A DNA stretch of 64,000 bases. Source: Margaritifera margaritifera. Its lineage: Eukaryota; Mollusca; Bivalvia; Unionida; Margaritiferidae. Made by a program: the position numbers and the translations under genes. Positions 13,390 to 24,971 of the stretch are shown here, in pieces (positions within the stretch are counted from its first letter, which is position 1; each line of letters starts with the position of its first letter). The notes beneath the pieces were generated by a model. It was not told where the DNA came from. It did no database searches and saw only the letters and a list, made by a program, of their open reading frames with translations. The stretch covers positions 4,196,001 through 4,260,000 of the forward strand of contig JAQPZY010001569.1 in NCBI GenBank assembly GCA_029931535.1. The letters run 5' to 3'.

Positions 13390-15152
13390 CTTGAGTTTTG
13401 AATAGTTATATTATTGAGTTTTGAATAGTCATATTATAGAGTTTTGAATAGTCATATTATTGAGCTTTGAATAGTCATATTATTGAGTTGTGAATAGTTA
13501 TATTATTGTTTTGAATAGTCATATTATTGAGTTTTGAATAGTCATATTATTGAGTTTTGAATAGTTATATTATGGAGTTTTGAAGTCATATTACTGAGTT
13601 GTGAATAGTTATATTATTGAGTTTTGAATAGTCATATTATTCAGTTTTGAATAGTTGTATTATTGAGTTTTGAATAGTCATATTATTGGGTTTTGAATAG
13701 TTATATTATTGAGTTTTGAACAGTCATATTACTGAGTTTGAATAGTCATATTATTGAGTTTTGAATAGTCATATTATTGAGTTTTGAATAGTTATATTAT
13801 TGAGTTTTGAAAAGTCATATTACTGAGTTTGAATAGTCATATTATTGAGCTTTGAATAGTCATATTATTGAGTTTTGAATAGTCATATTATTGAGTTTTG
13901 AATAGTCATATTATTGAGTTTTAAATAGTCATATTACTTAGTTTTGAATAGTCATAGTATTGAGCTTTGAATAGTCATATTATTGAGTTTTGAATAGTCA
14001 TATTATTGAGTTTTGAATAGTCATATTATTCAGTTTTGAATAGTTATATTATGGAGTTTTGAAGTCATATTACTGAGTTGTGAATAGTTATATTACTGAG
14101 TTGTGAATAGTTATATTTTTGAGTTTTGAATAGTCATATTATTGGGTTTTGAATAGTTATATTATTGAGTTTTGAACAGTCATATTACTGAGTTTTGAAT
14201 AGTCCTATTATTGAGTTTTGAATAGTCATATTATTGAGTTTTGAATAGTTATATTATTGAGTTGTGAATAGTTATATTATTGAGTTTTGAATAGTCATAT
14301 TATTCAGTTTTGAATAGTTGTATTATTGAGTTTTGAATAGTCATATTATTGGGTTTTGAATAGTTATATTATTGAGTTTTGAACAGTCATATTACTGAGT
14401 TTGAATAGTCATATTATTGAGTTTTGAATAGTCATATTATTGAGTTTTGAATAGTTATATTATTGAGTTTTGAAAAGTCATATTACTGAGTTTGAATAGT
14501 CATATTATTGAGCTTTGAATAGTCATATTATTGAGTTTTGAATAGTCATATTATTGAGTTTTGAATAGTCATATTATTGAGTTTTAAATAGTCATATTAC
14601 TTAGTTTTGAATAGTCATATTATTGAGCTTTGAATAGTCATATTATTGAGTTTTGAATAGTCATATTATTGAGTTTTGAATAGTCATATTATTCAGTTTT
14701 GAATAGTTATATTATGGAGTTTTTAAGTCATATTACTGAGTTGTGAATAGTTATATTACTGAGTTGTGAATAGTTATATTTTTGAGTTTTGAATAGTCAT
14801 ATTATTGGGTTTTGAATAGTTATATTATTGAGTTTTGAACAGTCATATTACTGAGTTTTGAATAGTCCTATTATTGAATTTTGAATAGTCATATTATTGA
14901 GTTTTGAATAGTTATATTATTGAGTTTTGAAAAGTCATATTACTGAGTTTGAATAGTCATATTATTGAGTTTTGAATAGTCATATTATTGAGCTTTGAAT
15001 AGTCATATTATTGAGTTGTGAATAGTCATATTATTGAGTTTTGAATAGTTATATTATTGAGTTTTAAATAGTCATATTACTTAGTTTTGAATAGTCATAT
15101 TATTGAGCTTTGAATAGTCATATTATTGAGTTTTGAATAATCATATTATACT
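13390..15152. repeat. Minisatellite, 23-bp period, about 75 copies, with higher-order structure
   Basis: The unit is GAGTTTTGAATAGTCATATT plus ATT. Variants include TTATATT for TCATATT, GAGCTTTG, GAGTTGTG, CAGTTTTG and shortened copies lacking TTT. The rare variant order repeats: the CAGTTTTGAATAGTTGTATT copy at 13642 recurs at 14305 (663 bp later), and the AGTCCTATTATTGA variant recurs about 653 bp apart (14211 and 14864). This shows block duplication of about 29 units. Confidence 0.95.
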
Positions 15153-15780
15153 TTGAAAAAACTATAAAACTATTTTTATATATTTGACACAATGACAACA
15201 GACAGTCCAAATTGTCTATTGATTTTGTTGGAACAGAAATGACTTCTTTTTCTTATGTATACCGAATATTAACATGCACAATGTGCAAATTTCATGGGAT
15301 AACTGATTTTATTCCTAAGTTATGATTCCATTTGTATTTTAGTTCATATTTTTAGCAACGGTTGTGTTTGTAACTTTATTTGTTTAACTCACACGTAGAG
15401 TCTAATGATACTTTCTTTAACCCTATAATGTCATTAATTAACACTTTGCTGGAGCCTTTATATGAAAAGCAATATGGCGGATACCGCACGCAGACTTGAA
15501 CAATTACATTTTAGTCTATTTTTAGCCGCATGACTTAATTAGTAGAAACGCTTTTGCTGGTCTAAAAAAAAATCAAACATCTTTCCATGATATAACATTA
15601 AATCGGACTGCTGTTAGAATTGATTTTTGAAGATTTTTTATTTGTACACGTCTAGTCCCACGTCGATTGTTTGTTCAATCTGACACATAAAATGTGTCGC
15701 TGGAGAAGTGGCGATACGGTACAAGAGTTCATTAAGATTAGCAAACATGTGATTATTTCTCTAAGATGGACAAGTAGATT

Positions 15781-16159
15781 GTAACCGTGCTTGTTATATA
15801 GAAATTAATTGTAACATTATCACACAAGATGACAGTGACATCCTCTTATGCGTCATGTGGTATTGTTTCGTTCTAGAAACTATAGTTCTACGTACCTGGA
15901 ATACCAAATGCCAGTGTCAGGTGATCTTTAAATAGTAATGTGTCATAAAACATGATTTTTTTTTTACTTTTGATATTTACATTCAATGAAGTAACTACCA
16001 TTAAAAGTTTCAAAATTCTTGATAAGCTAGGTTGCCAATATCACCTAAATAATATTATTCTAAACGAAGATATACAGAAACAAGCAGAAACAGTACAACA
16101 AAAATAGCATGAATAAAGAAAAGGAACAGTAGCAACAAGGACTACATTAACAGCAGCAG
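15781..16159. other. No feature seen
   Basis: AT-rich sequence between element D1 and a trinucleotide array. Confidence 0.5.
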
Positions 16160-16184
16160 CAGAAACAACAACAACAACAACAAC

Positions 16185-16261
<77 letters not shown>

Positions 16262-16271
16262 CAACAACAAC

Positions 16272-16324
<53 letters not shown>

Positions 16325-16377
16325 CAACAACAACAACAATAATAATAATAATAATAATAATAACAACAACAACAACA
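16160..16377. repeat. (AAC)n/(AAT)n trinucleotide microsatellite
   Basis: Alternating blocks of AAC and AAT repeats totalling about 215 bases, with a few AGC units at both ends. The long leucine or tyrosine/cysteine frames seen here are artefacts of the triplet repeat. Confidence 0.97.
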
Positions 16378-16494
16378 GCAACACAGGATATAAAACCATC
16401 TCAAACAGAGAGGGTTATTCTTATCATTTAGGAATGTAGACAAAATTCATGAGGGACTCAGAACCAGCTGCTAATCGTCAAGATGTAGTTCTGC

Positions 16495-17852
16495 AACTTG
16501 AAAAAGTGGAGGAGAAACCTACCCATGACACGGTTTGACTACTTGAAAAAGTGGAGGAGAAACCTACCCATGACACGGTTTAACTACTTGAGAAAGTGGA
16601 GGAGAAACCTACCCATGACACGGTTTGACTACTTGAAAAAGTGGAGGAGAAACCTACCCATGACACGGTTTGACTACTTGAGAAAGTGGAGGAGAAACCT
16701 ACCCATGACACGGTTTGACTACTTGAAAAAGTGGAGGAGAAACCTACCCATGACACGGTTTGACTAGTTGAGAAAGTGGAAGAGAAACCTACCCATGACA
16801 CGGTTTGACTACTTGAAAAAGTGGAGGAGAAACCTACCCATGACACAGTTTGACTACTTCAGAAAGTGGAGGAGAAACCTACCCATGACATGGTTTGACT
16901 ACTTGAAAAAGTGGAGGAGAAACCTACCCATGACACGGTTTGACTACTTGAAAAAGTGGAAGAGAAACCTACCCATGACACGGTTTGACTACTTGAAAAA
17001 GTGGAGGAGAAACCTACCCATGACACGGTTTGACTACTTGAAAAAGTGGAGGAGAAACCTACCCATGACACGGTTTGACTACTTGAGAAAGTGGAAGAGA
17101 AACTTACCCATGACACGGTTTGACTACTTGAAAAAGTGGAGGAGAAAACCTACCAATGACACGGTTTGACTACTTGAAAAAGTGGAGGAGAAACCTACCC
17201 ATGACACGGTTTGACTACTTGAGAAAGTGGAGGAGAAACCTACCCATGACACGGTTTGACTACTTGAGAAAGTGGAAGAGAAACATACCCATGACACGGT
17301 TTGACTACTTGAGAAAGTGGAAGAGAAACCTACCCATGACACGGTTTGACTACTTGAAAAAGTGGAGGAGAAACCTACCCATGACACGGTTTGACTACTT
17401 GAGAAAGTGGAAGAGAAACCTACCCATGACACGGTTTGACTACTTGAGAAAGTGGAGGAGAAACCTACCCATGACACGGTTTGACTACTTGAGAAAGTGG
17501 AAGAGAAACATACCCATGACACGGTTTGACTACTTGAGAAAGTGGAAGAGAAACCTACCCATGACACGGTTTGACTACTTGAAAAAGTGGAGGAGAAACC
17601 TACCCATGACACGGTTTGACTACTTGAGAAAGTGGAAGAGAAACCTACCCATGACACGGTTTGACTACTTGAAAAAGTGGAGGAGAAACCTACCCATGAC
17701 ACAGTTTGACTACTTGAAAAAGTGGAGGAGAAACCTACCCATGACACGGTTTGACTACTTGAGAAAGTGGAAGAGAAACCTACCCATGACACGGTTTGAC
17801 TACTTGAAAAAGTGGAAGAGAAACCTACCCATGACACGGTTTGACTACTTGA
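16495..17852. repeat. Minisatellite, 45-bp period, about 30 copies, largely open on both strands
   Basis: The period is 15 codons. On the plus strand the frame reads LKKWRRNLPMTRFDY per unit; on the minus strand it reads SQTVSWVGFSSTFSS. Two A/G sites vary. Site 1 is GAAAAAG or GAGAAAG and site 2 is GGAGGAG or GGAAGAG. They change K/R on the plus strand but are silent (TTT/TTC, TCC/TCT) on the minus strand. Plus-strand breaks are a TAG at about 16764 and a one-base insertion near 17148; minus-strand stops are near 16577 and 16858. Units 17-21 (from 17216) are repeated exactly in variant order as units 22-26, 225 bp later. No start context, promoter or domain supports translation. Confidence 0.95.
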
Positions 17853-18669
17853 GGCCTATTACCCCATACCTTACTCTCGGATTCTGTCTACAGCTTGGTG
17901 TAATTGCCAAGTACAGACAGAGCCATATACAGTTTCATGATATTATACAAACGGACAGCAATATTTATATTTCGCAGTCTAATCAAATAATGTATGGAGC
18001 AAAATAAAAGCTTGATTGTTTTATTACTTTCATAGCGTGATCTAAAAACATTCCAACGCGAGCACGTCTTACCTGTTCATCCAATAAGACTTCAGAAAAA
18101 TGTGTATGAAAGTATTAATTTGGTATGCAACTTACGATTCAATGCAAGATCCTTGGAAAATTCTTCGTCCAGGTGTAAGTTTCCCATATGAGTGGCTCTC
18201 TTCGCTATTTTTGTTTATGATATGAATCCTCTGAAAGTTATAAAGGCGATATGAAACTTGTTTGTAGAAACGAAAAGAACACAGGCTGCCTTGCTTAGGT
18301 ATTAAAACATTTCTAGTGTCTTCAGGTAAAGGTTTCCATTGGAGGGAAAATATGCAATTTCGACCATCAAACTGTAAAATCCCAGGTACAGCTTGCTTTA
18401 ACGCTGTCAGAGATTGAAATAAACTGAGATGGGAGAGGGCAATAAATACAAAGAAACATTTTAGAGGCAATTCTTACAAAGCATGATGTAATAAAGGATT
18501 AGCTCGGAGAGACTTATATTCGATAAGTGAAGAAATTACTTGACTCGACAATAAACGTTTGCGAACCCAATTAAAGAACAATAACGACTCTGCAATCACA
18601 ATCATCAAATACAAACTCGACCAAGATTGAACTCGACTCGAAAATCTGAACAGAAGGACTAGAAAGCGG
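17853..18669. other. No confident gene
   Basis: The plus frame of the 45-bp array stays open to 18005 after the array, with no recognisable domain. On the minus strand a frame at 18470-18132 ends exactly at a GTAAGT donor-like site near 18136; it is not strong enough to call an exon. Confidence 0.4.
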
Positions 18670-19108
18670 GTTTCCATCCATGGTTAACTGTCTTCAACAG
18701 TAACTTATCCAAGCAAATGAGGAGAAGCATAGCAAATATGGAGGGCCATGTTGAAGCAGTTAAAGAAAGTCCAGTAAAATATTCTAGAAAAAATGAAGCA
18801 ACCATAAAGGCCTTTGTCCAGGAAGATGAGACAAACTGAAATAAATGAAAATTAGAAAGGAATAACAGAAGAAATGAGAATGAAAAGAACATCTGAATGG
18901 AGAGAAAAGGCGAAACACGGGCAGTTTAATGGCAGAAAAAAGCAACGGGCTAGTGCAGATAAATGTAGTCAGATTAAAATGGAGATCGAAGGACTACTGA
19001 CATCAGTACAGCTACTTATGATTACTATAAAATGCTACACGACCGCCTATCCTGAACGAGACACTAAACACTGTCTTCGAAACGTGAAAATGTCCACAAT
19101 TTACTGGT
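18670..19108 (+). pseudogene. Non-LTR retrotransposon C-terminal fragment (degenerate)
   Basis: The best-preserved frame is 18874-19110. It contains EWREKAKHGQFNGRKKQRAS, followed by KMEIEGLLTSVQ and a possible TKHCLR end. A W-x-x-K-x-x-HGQF..ADK..L..E.E.L..A.Q pattern is typical of a region downstream of the reverse transcriptase in some invertebrate retroelement proteins. Upstream, 18700-18870 reads in broken frames. There is no reverse transcriptase core, so only a scrap survives. The call rests on recalled family resemblance and is moderate; chance is the alternative. Confidence 0.45.
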
Positions 19109-19744
19109 AAGATCATTAATAATTAGCCTAGAAAGTGGTTGAGTACGGCAGGGAATTTCCGTGTCCGAACCGTCGCTAGAATATAACTCACAAGGTCAGA
19201 CATTGCACTGATTTTCGAAAGGACAAATTTTACCAACATAATAGACACAGCAGTACAAAATGATTCTTATGTAGAGCGCAAGTAGCAGAATAAAATACCT
19301 AAAATTATACTGGCCTTGCAAAAGACAACTTAGAAATAACAAATTTGAAAATAAAAAAAAGACAGGATTCATAGGACCAGTTTGGCTATAAACGAAAGTC
19401 CTTCTGATCTGAAAGCGCAGTCACTAGTGTCATCTAAACACAAGAACACAAATCAGTAACATTCATGAGGGCTTAGGAAAATTCAAACGATGAAAATAAA
19501 GAGGCCAATAAGATTAATGATTTTAAACATGCTCATTATTATCATCTTCATCATCTATAATGATTGAGTGATGCTATCAATGAACACTGATGTCACATCT
19601 TAAAATATACATGCATTTTTAAGTATGAAAGCCAGTAGTGGTTGCTGGTGTGCGACAACCCATCTGGAAACTCTTGACTCGCATGAAAGGTGAAATTGTA
19701 GGAGTTTTCTCCCTGTCATCGTCAGTTGTCTATTCGTTTGGTTT
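19109..19744. other. No feature seen
   Basis: AT-rich sequence without recognisable structure. Confidence 0.5.
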
Positions 19745-19968
19745 GATTTTGTGGGTTTAACGGCATTTTTCAGCACATGCTAGGCTACACATGGCGGCCA
19801 GTATATTTTGGTGGAGTAAGAACCCGGGAAGAACCACCGACCCAAGTAAAGCTACTGGCAAGCTTTCTCATTGCATATTGGTATGATGTTGGTCCTAGAC
19901 CGGCATCATATTTTGTCCCTAAATTAACCCCTGAATGTCTATGACCTAGTAACTGTGCTACACACACA
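19745..19968 (-). mobile_element. SINE-like fragment (central and 3' part)
   Basis: Read on the minus strand, the fragment has GGTGGTTCTTCCCGGGTTC followed by TTACTCCACC and ends with TGCTGAAAAATGCCGTTAAA then CCCACAAAATCAAACC. A C/T-rich CCGGG core and a GCGTTAAACCC-like tail are features I associate with molluscan SINEs. No tRNA-like head is seen upstream, where a (TG)n run begins. The identification is by resemblance only. Confidence 0.4.
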
Positions 19969-20060
19969 CACACACACAGAATGTACATGTAGTACACACA
20001 TACATTATAAAAAGTACATGTAGTAATTTACTTCTATTTTAAGAGGTTACAAAATGTTTT

Positions 20061-20220
20061 ATTGTATAGATTGAAAATATTGTGTTACTGTATAGATTGA
20101 AAATATTGTGTTACTGTATAGATTGAAAATATTGTGTTACTGTATAGATTGAAAATATTGTGTTACTGTATAGATTCAAAATATTGTGTTACTGTATAGA
20201 TTCAAAATATTGTGTTACTG
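20061..20220. repeat. Minisatellite, 26-bp period, about 6 copies
   Basis: The unit contains ACTGTATAGATTGAAAATAT plus TGTGTT. The last two copies have TTCAAAATA. Confidence 0.95.
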
Positions 20221-20222
20221 CG

Positions 20223-20700
20223 TTGGGAAAAAGTATGATACAAAGTTATGAACCTCATCAAAAAATATTTCTCTCCATGAAGAAAGTGCCAACAATCTGC
20301 CATATATCACAGTCTATTAAAAAAAAGCCAGCCAGGGTAGAGTTGACAAGTGTTCCTAAAGTCACCAGGTTACGAGTCCATTTTTTCTTACTTATAGCCA
20401 TTTGTTTTCTTTGAATCAAAATATATGTTTCAAAAACAACTTGATCTTTGAAGAAACTTAATGCATATGGGCATGTCTGGAACAAATCCCAAAATGCTCT
20501 ACTTGCTTCGCATTAAGAATTTCATAAAATCGCAACAACAAAAAATATGGATAATTTCCATGATGTTCTTCACAATTTTTGGGCAAGTGACAGAATATTT
20601 TACTTACCGGAAAAAAATGTTCAACTTGCGACGAATTGTCGGACAATCTTTCTCTCTCTCTCCTACCGTGTATTCACGGGGGCAAACAGTGAAACAGACC

Positions 20701-20701
<1 letters not shown>
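20223..20701. other. No feature seen
   Basis: AT-rich sequence. Overlapping short frames on both strands look like chance. Confidence 0.5.

Positions 20702-20768
<67 letters not shown>
20702..20768. repeat. (GA)n microsatellite
   Basis: Uninterrupted GA run of about 67 bases. Confidence 0.97.
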
Positions 20769-20771
<3 letters not shown>

Positions 20772-21833
20772 GCAAAAAGTAATCAGTCCAGTTCTAAAAT
20801 CTTGCATTCTGTGCTTAGGCCGAACTAAGTTCTGTAATCGTCAAGCAGAAATAAAACTGCCACGGACAAAATGAAACGGAGACACAAGAACGGGTACAGT
20901 TCACCTTTTACACGTTACTTTCTTCTTTTACGAAAGGGTTTTGCGCCACAAGGGAACAATTTTTCATTGCCAAAAGAAATACTGATGCACTATATTCTCT
21001 ATTCTTCTTTCACGTTTCTTCACGTTTTCTTTCTTTTCAATGTTTTTTTTTTCCACGGATAAGCATATGGTTAGATAAACAGCAGGGGAACAATAACGAG
21101 TTAGGGCATTAATAAATTTAGGTTTATATACGGTAAAACTTTTTGAGCGTAAACAAGACATGCACTGTACATAATGGACCCCCCCCCCCTCCCCAGCGAT
21201 TACTTATTTTTACTGATTCGTAAAATATTCAAGTCCTATCCACGTAAAAAAAAATCAAATATATTTCTATAAATCAAAAACAAGAACAATAAGTTGTTTT
21301 TGGTGTGATATTAATGTAGCCCTCTGTCAATATGTGTTCCATTTAAAACGGGAAACATGGAGATGATGATAACCTTGTGATTCTGTTAACTTCGGGTGGT
21401 CGGTTGCATTTTTGTAACGACGGTCGCATGAAATTCATGTTTTCTCAAGTACATCTTGGTTTACATGTTGATAATGACATTGACCTATAACCATTAAATC
21501 ACTTTTTTACCATGTTAAATTACTTGTTTTGGTGCTGTTCTATCGGACAATTATAAAAGAAGCACAAGATCTCACTTTTTTGTTGCTTTTTTACAATAAA
21601 ATGTCACAAAGTCACTCACATTCAGTTAAACTTTATAAGTGAGATTTCAAAATGTTCCGAATGTATGCATTTTAACTTACGCATATAGAGGTTACGTACA
21701 CGTATCTTACGCTCCACTTACAGCCGTTTTCATGAAACGTAACACATGTAAATTACTCACGGTTATTTATGTACACGTAAGTGGTAACAACCACTTGTAC
21801 GCTATGTACGTTGTGTGAAACGATCGCCAGGAC
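20769..21833. other. No gene seen; C-run at 21179-21190
   Basis: AT-rich sequence with a C tract. The ACGTAA-rich stretch at 21680-21820 shows no clear repeat. Confidence 0.5.
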
Positions 21834-21918
21834 AACATTGGTCAGGACAAATCACGTTTCCGAAGTGACTTATCCAGGACAAGTTACTTTGCAAAAGTGA
21901 TTTGTCCTGACCAATGTT
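21834..21918. repeat. Inverted repeat (hairpin), about 85 bp
   Basis: ACATTGGTCAGGACAAATCAC on the left is matched by its reverse complement at 21898-21918. The loop holds further copies of the CCAGGACAAGT motif, so the structure looks like a short palindromic element. Confidence 0.75.
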
Positions 21919-22344
21919 TTACTTGTTCCATTTTTCTAGTTTATACTTTCTTCATTTTCCAGTGTATAATGTCTATAATGCAGTCTAAGGACATCATTAG
22001 TAATTATGTAGGTACGACTATATCGTATTCTTCATTATTATGTACTAAATTACGTACTGTAAAGTAATAATTGTGTTTTTAATGTGTGATGTGCTGTTGT
22101 ATTTATATGCAATTTCTGTTTTTAGAATGACTAACCTGTTCTTTTTACTGGTTTGTTTGTCTCCTTGTCAGAATGGCAGCTAATTTGTATTTTTCAAACT
22201 GTCTAACGCAAATAAAGTTTCTTACTTGTATTACCAGTCTGTTCCAACCACGCCCCACCCACAAACACCGACAGAGAGTACCTGACCGTCAGATATTTTT
22301 AGTCACCGACAGAACCGTATGAGGCAGGGAATCGTTGCAATGAG
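21919..22344. other. No gene seen; possible retroelement 3' tail near 22140-22235
   Basis: CTCCTTGTCAGAATGGCAGC followed by an AATAAAG-like signal resembles the 3' end of molluscan LINEs, just before a new LINE fragment starts. Weak. Confidence 0.3.
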
Positions 22345-24710
22345 ATTGCAAATATCTGCGATTTTGTGCTTTGGATAAGACGAGATAAAGAAGTTTTTTT
22401 ATATTGATTATGATATTATAGTTGGTGTCGTTTACATTCCAGCTGAGAAGCACCTTACACCTCGAATGATGCTTTTGATAAAATAGAAAATTAAATGTTT
22501 AATATGTTTCATGTTACAAAATATGTACACTTAATTGGCGATTTTAATGCAAGAACAAAGAATCTGCAAGATTATGTGTTACTTAGTGATAACGATCATA
22601 ACTTACATACAGTAACAGAAGATGTATTAATAGTACCAATCAACTCATAACTGTTGGCGTATATTTACACCGAAATAACCAGAATGATAAAATAAACAAC
22701 TATGGGTATAAATTGATTGACTTTTGCAAATCAAATGATATGTATACAGCAAATGGAAGAGTAGGTGAAGACAATGATATTGCAAAACTTACTTGTAAAA
22801 ACACATATACAGTTGACTACCTGATTGCTACTCCCAATGCACTTATTTTAGTGTCCGAATTTCGTATTTTAGATATCTCTCATTTGTTATCAGATATTCA
22901 TTCTTCTCTGACATTTAGTATAAACACTACAGTCAGAGAATATACAGACTCTAAACCCCTATTTTTAAAAAGATGGATCCAGAATATACAGACTCTAAAT
23001 CCCAATATATAAAAAGATGGTATCCAGAATATACAGACTCCAAATCCCAATATATAAAAGATGGAATCCAGAATATACAGACTCTAAAGCCCAATATATA
23101 AAAAAGATGGGATCCAGAATGCACAGACACCAAATCCCAATATATAAAAAAGATGGAATCTAGAATATACAGACTCCAAATACCAATATATAAAAAAGAT
23201 GCGATCCAGAATACAAAGACTCCAAATCCCAATATAAAAAAGATTGGATCTAGAATATACAGACTCTAAATCCCAATATATAAAAAAGATGGGATCTATA
23301 ATATACAGACTCTAAATCCCAATATATAAAAAAGATGGGATCACAATATATAAAAAAAGATTGAATCCAGAATATACACACTCCAGATCCCAATATATAA
23401 AAAGATGGGATCCAGAATATACACACTCCAAATCCCAATATATAAAAAGATGGGATCCTGAACATACAGACTCTGAATCCCAATATATAAAAAAGATGGT
23501 ATCCAGAATATACAGACACCAAAACCCAATATATAGAAAAAGATGAGACCCAGAATACACAGACTCTAAATCCCAATATATAAAAAGATTGGATCCAGAA
23601 TATGCATACTCCAAATCCCAATGTATAAAAAAGATGCGATCCAGAATATACACACTCCAAATCCCAATATATAAAAAAGATGGAATCCAGAATATACAGA
23701 CTCCATATCCCAATATATAAAAAGATGGGATCCAGAATATACAGACTCTAAATCCCAATATATAAAAAAGATGGGATCTAGAATATACAGATTCTAAATC
23801 CCAATATATAAAAAAGATGGGATCCCAATATATAAAAAAGATTGAATCCAGAATATACACACTCCAAATCCCAATATATAAAAAAGATGGTATTCAGAAT
23901 ATACAGACTCCAAATCCCAATATGTAGAAAAAGATGAGATCCAGAATACACAAACTCTCAATCCCAATATATAAAACGATGGTATCCAGAATATACACAC
24001 TCCAAATCCCAATATATAAAAAGATGGGATAAAGTAAAAAAAAAAAATGGCTCATCAACAGTATGAAGAACAGACAAACGGACATATATCTTCAGACATG
24101 GAACGCAAACAAAAATGTATCTAGCAAGGAAACACTTATGGACTTCTTAAAACAAACCTCCAGTTGGAAGAATATTTAATTTCTTTAACCAAAAACTTTG
24201 CATTATTTACTTACAATTTAGAACCTCAAACCACCGTCTACCAACTGAAACTGGCATATGGTCAACTATTCCAAGGAAAGAAAGATTGTGTACATTATGC
24301 AACGAAAAATGATTCAGGTGATGGATTTCATTACATTATCAAGTGTCCTTATTACAAAACTGAAAGAAAAGTCTACCTAAACAATAAATATCATACAAGG
24401 AGAAATATATTACTTTTAAACGATTTGTTTAGCTCAAAAAGGTTATTGACCTTTTAAAGTTGTGTAAATTTATGAGTTATTATGTCGAAAAATCAATTAA
24501 TACGGAGTGTATATTTTTGTGTAGGCTGAATTTCACTTGCATGATTAATAGTTCAGAAAATAATTTTTTTATGTTCAACGAAATGTTTGTAATCACCATG
24601 TATGTAATATCATATGTTTTGATATGCTTATATCTTGTTTTATATAACAGTTCAAATCTAAAACAAGAATGCCCTGAGTAACATGCGAACAATAAAACAT
24701 TTGTAATGAT
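22345..24710 (+). pseudogene. Non-LTR retrotransposon relic: endonuclease part, internal array, C-terminal part
   Basis: An APE-type LINE has lost its reverse transcriptase. At 22345-22960 broken frames read VLWIRRDKEVF, VGVVYIPAE, HLIGDFNARTK and VDYLIATPNALILVSEF, matching the order of apurinic endonuclease motifs (strand ending IPxE, GDFNAR, DYL). At 24031-24457 the C-terminal region reads ERLCTLCN and, in another frame, DGFHYIIKCPYYKTERKVYL. This is the C-x2-C..H..C knuckle and following RK-x-Y-L segment of such elements. Frameshifts lie near 24145, 24215 and 24305. The 3' untranslated part may extend to about 24705, where an AATAAAACA signal occurs. Between the parts lies the 45-bp array. 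Confidence 0.75.
22940..24030. repeat. Minisatellite, about 45-bp period, about 24 copies, derived from LINE coding sequence
   Basis: The unit encodes RWDPEYTDSKSQYIK in the plus-strand frame. The first unit (about 22940-22985) is continuous with the LINE endonuclease frame, which reads REYTDSKPLFLKRW. Period varies from 44 to 47 because the A-run at the unit end changes length, which breaks the frame. Some units are truncated (for example near 23340 and 23820). Confidence 0.92.
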
Positions 24711-24971
24711 GTTTAAAACTGTTATTACTAGACGAATAATGTTGTAACAATCATCTAACTCTATTGTATAGAACACCTTACGTAACACCATACGACGGTA
24801 ACTACATCATTAGAGCCCTATAAAAAAACAACATGATATATATCTTACACACATGTTTATCTACTTTTGATTTTCTTTGTACTCGTCATTTATCACATTC
24901 GTGATCTTAGCGGAATAAACATTGTAAACATTACATTGGGAAGCAGACTGAAAATGAATACTGCAAAATGT
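24711..24971. other. No feature seen
   Basis: Short AT-rich spacer. Confidence 0.5.

Larger units (their letters stand above)
12735..15765 (+). mobile_element. Dispersed repeat family D, copy D1, split by the 23-bp array
   Basis: The left part 12735-12925 aligns with 53570-53750. It shares GACCTGTTTTAAG, a GAGTTC(C/T)TC block, AAATCTTTTG and TCGTCGCTGATTTGTATG. The right part 15590-15765 aligns with 53770-53965 and shares TTTGTACACGTCTA, GACACATAAAATGTG and GAGTTCATTA.GATTAGCAAA. In D2 the two parts are nearly adjacent; here they are separated by about 2.7 kb that includes a poly-C tract, an (ATT)n tract and the 23-bp array. No coding capacity is seen and the element class is unknown. Confidence 0.6.

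Noticed and set aside
16142..16443. Long poly-leucine and poly-tyrosine/cysteine frames
   Set aside because: These are translations of AAC/AAT triplet repeats and carry no coding evidence.
18132..18470. Minus-strand frame ending at a GTAAGT donor-like site, with an upstream TTTTACAG acceptor-like site
   Set aside because: Splice-like sites are common by chance. The peptide resembles nothing recognised and no neighbouring exon could be chained.
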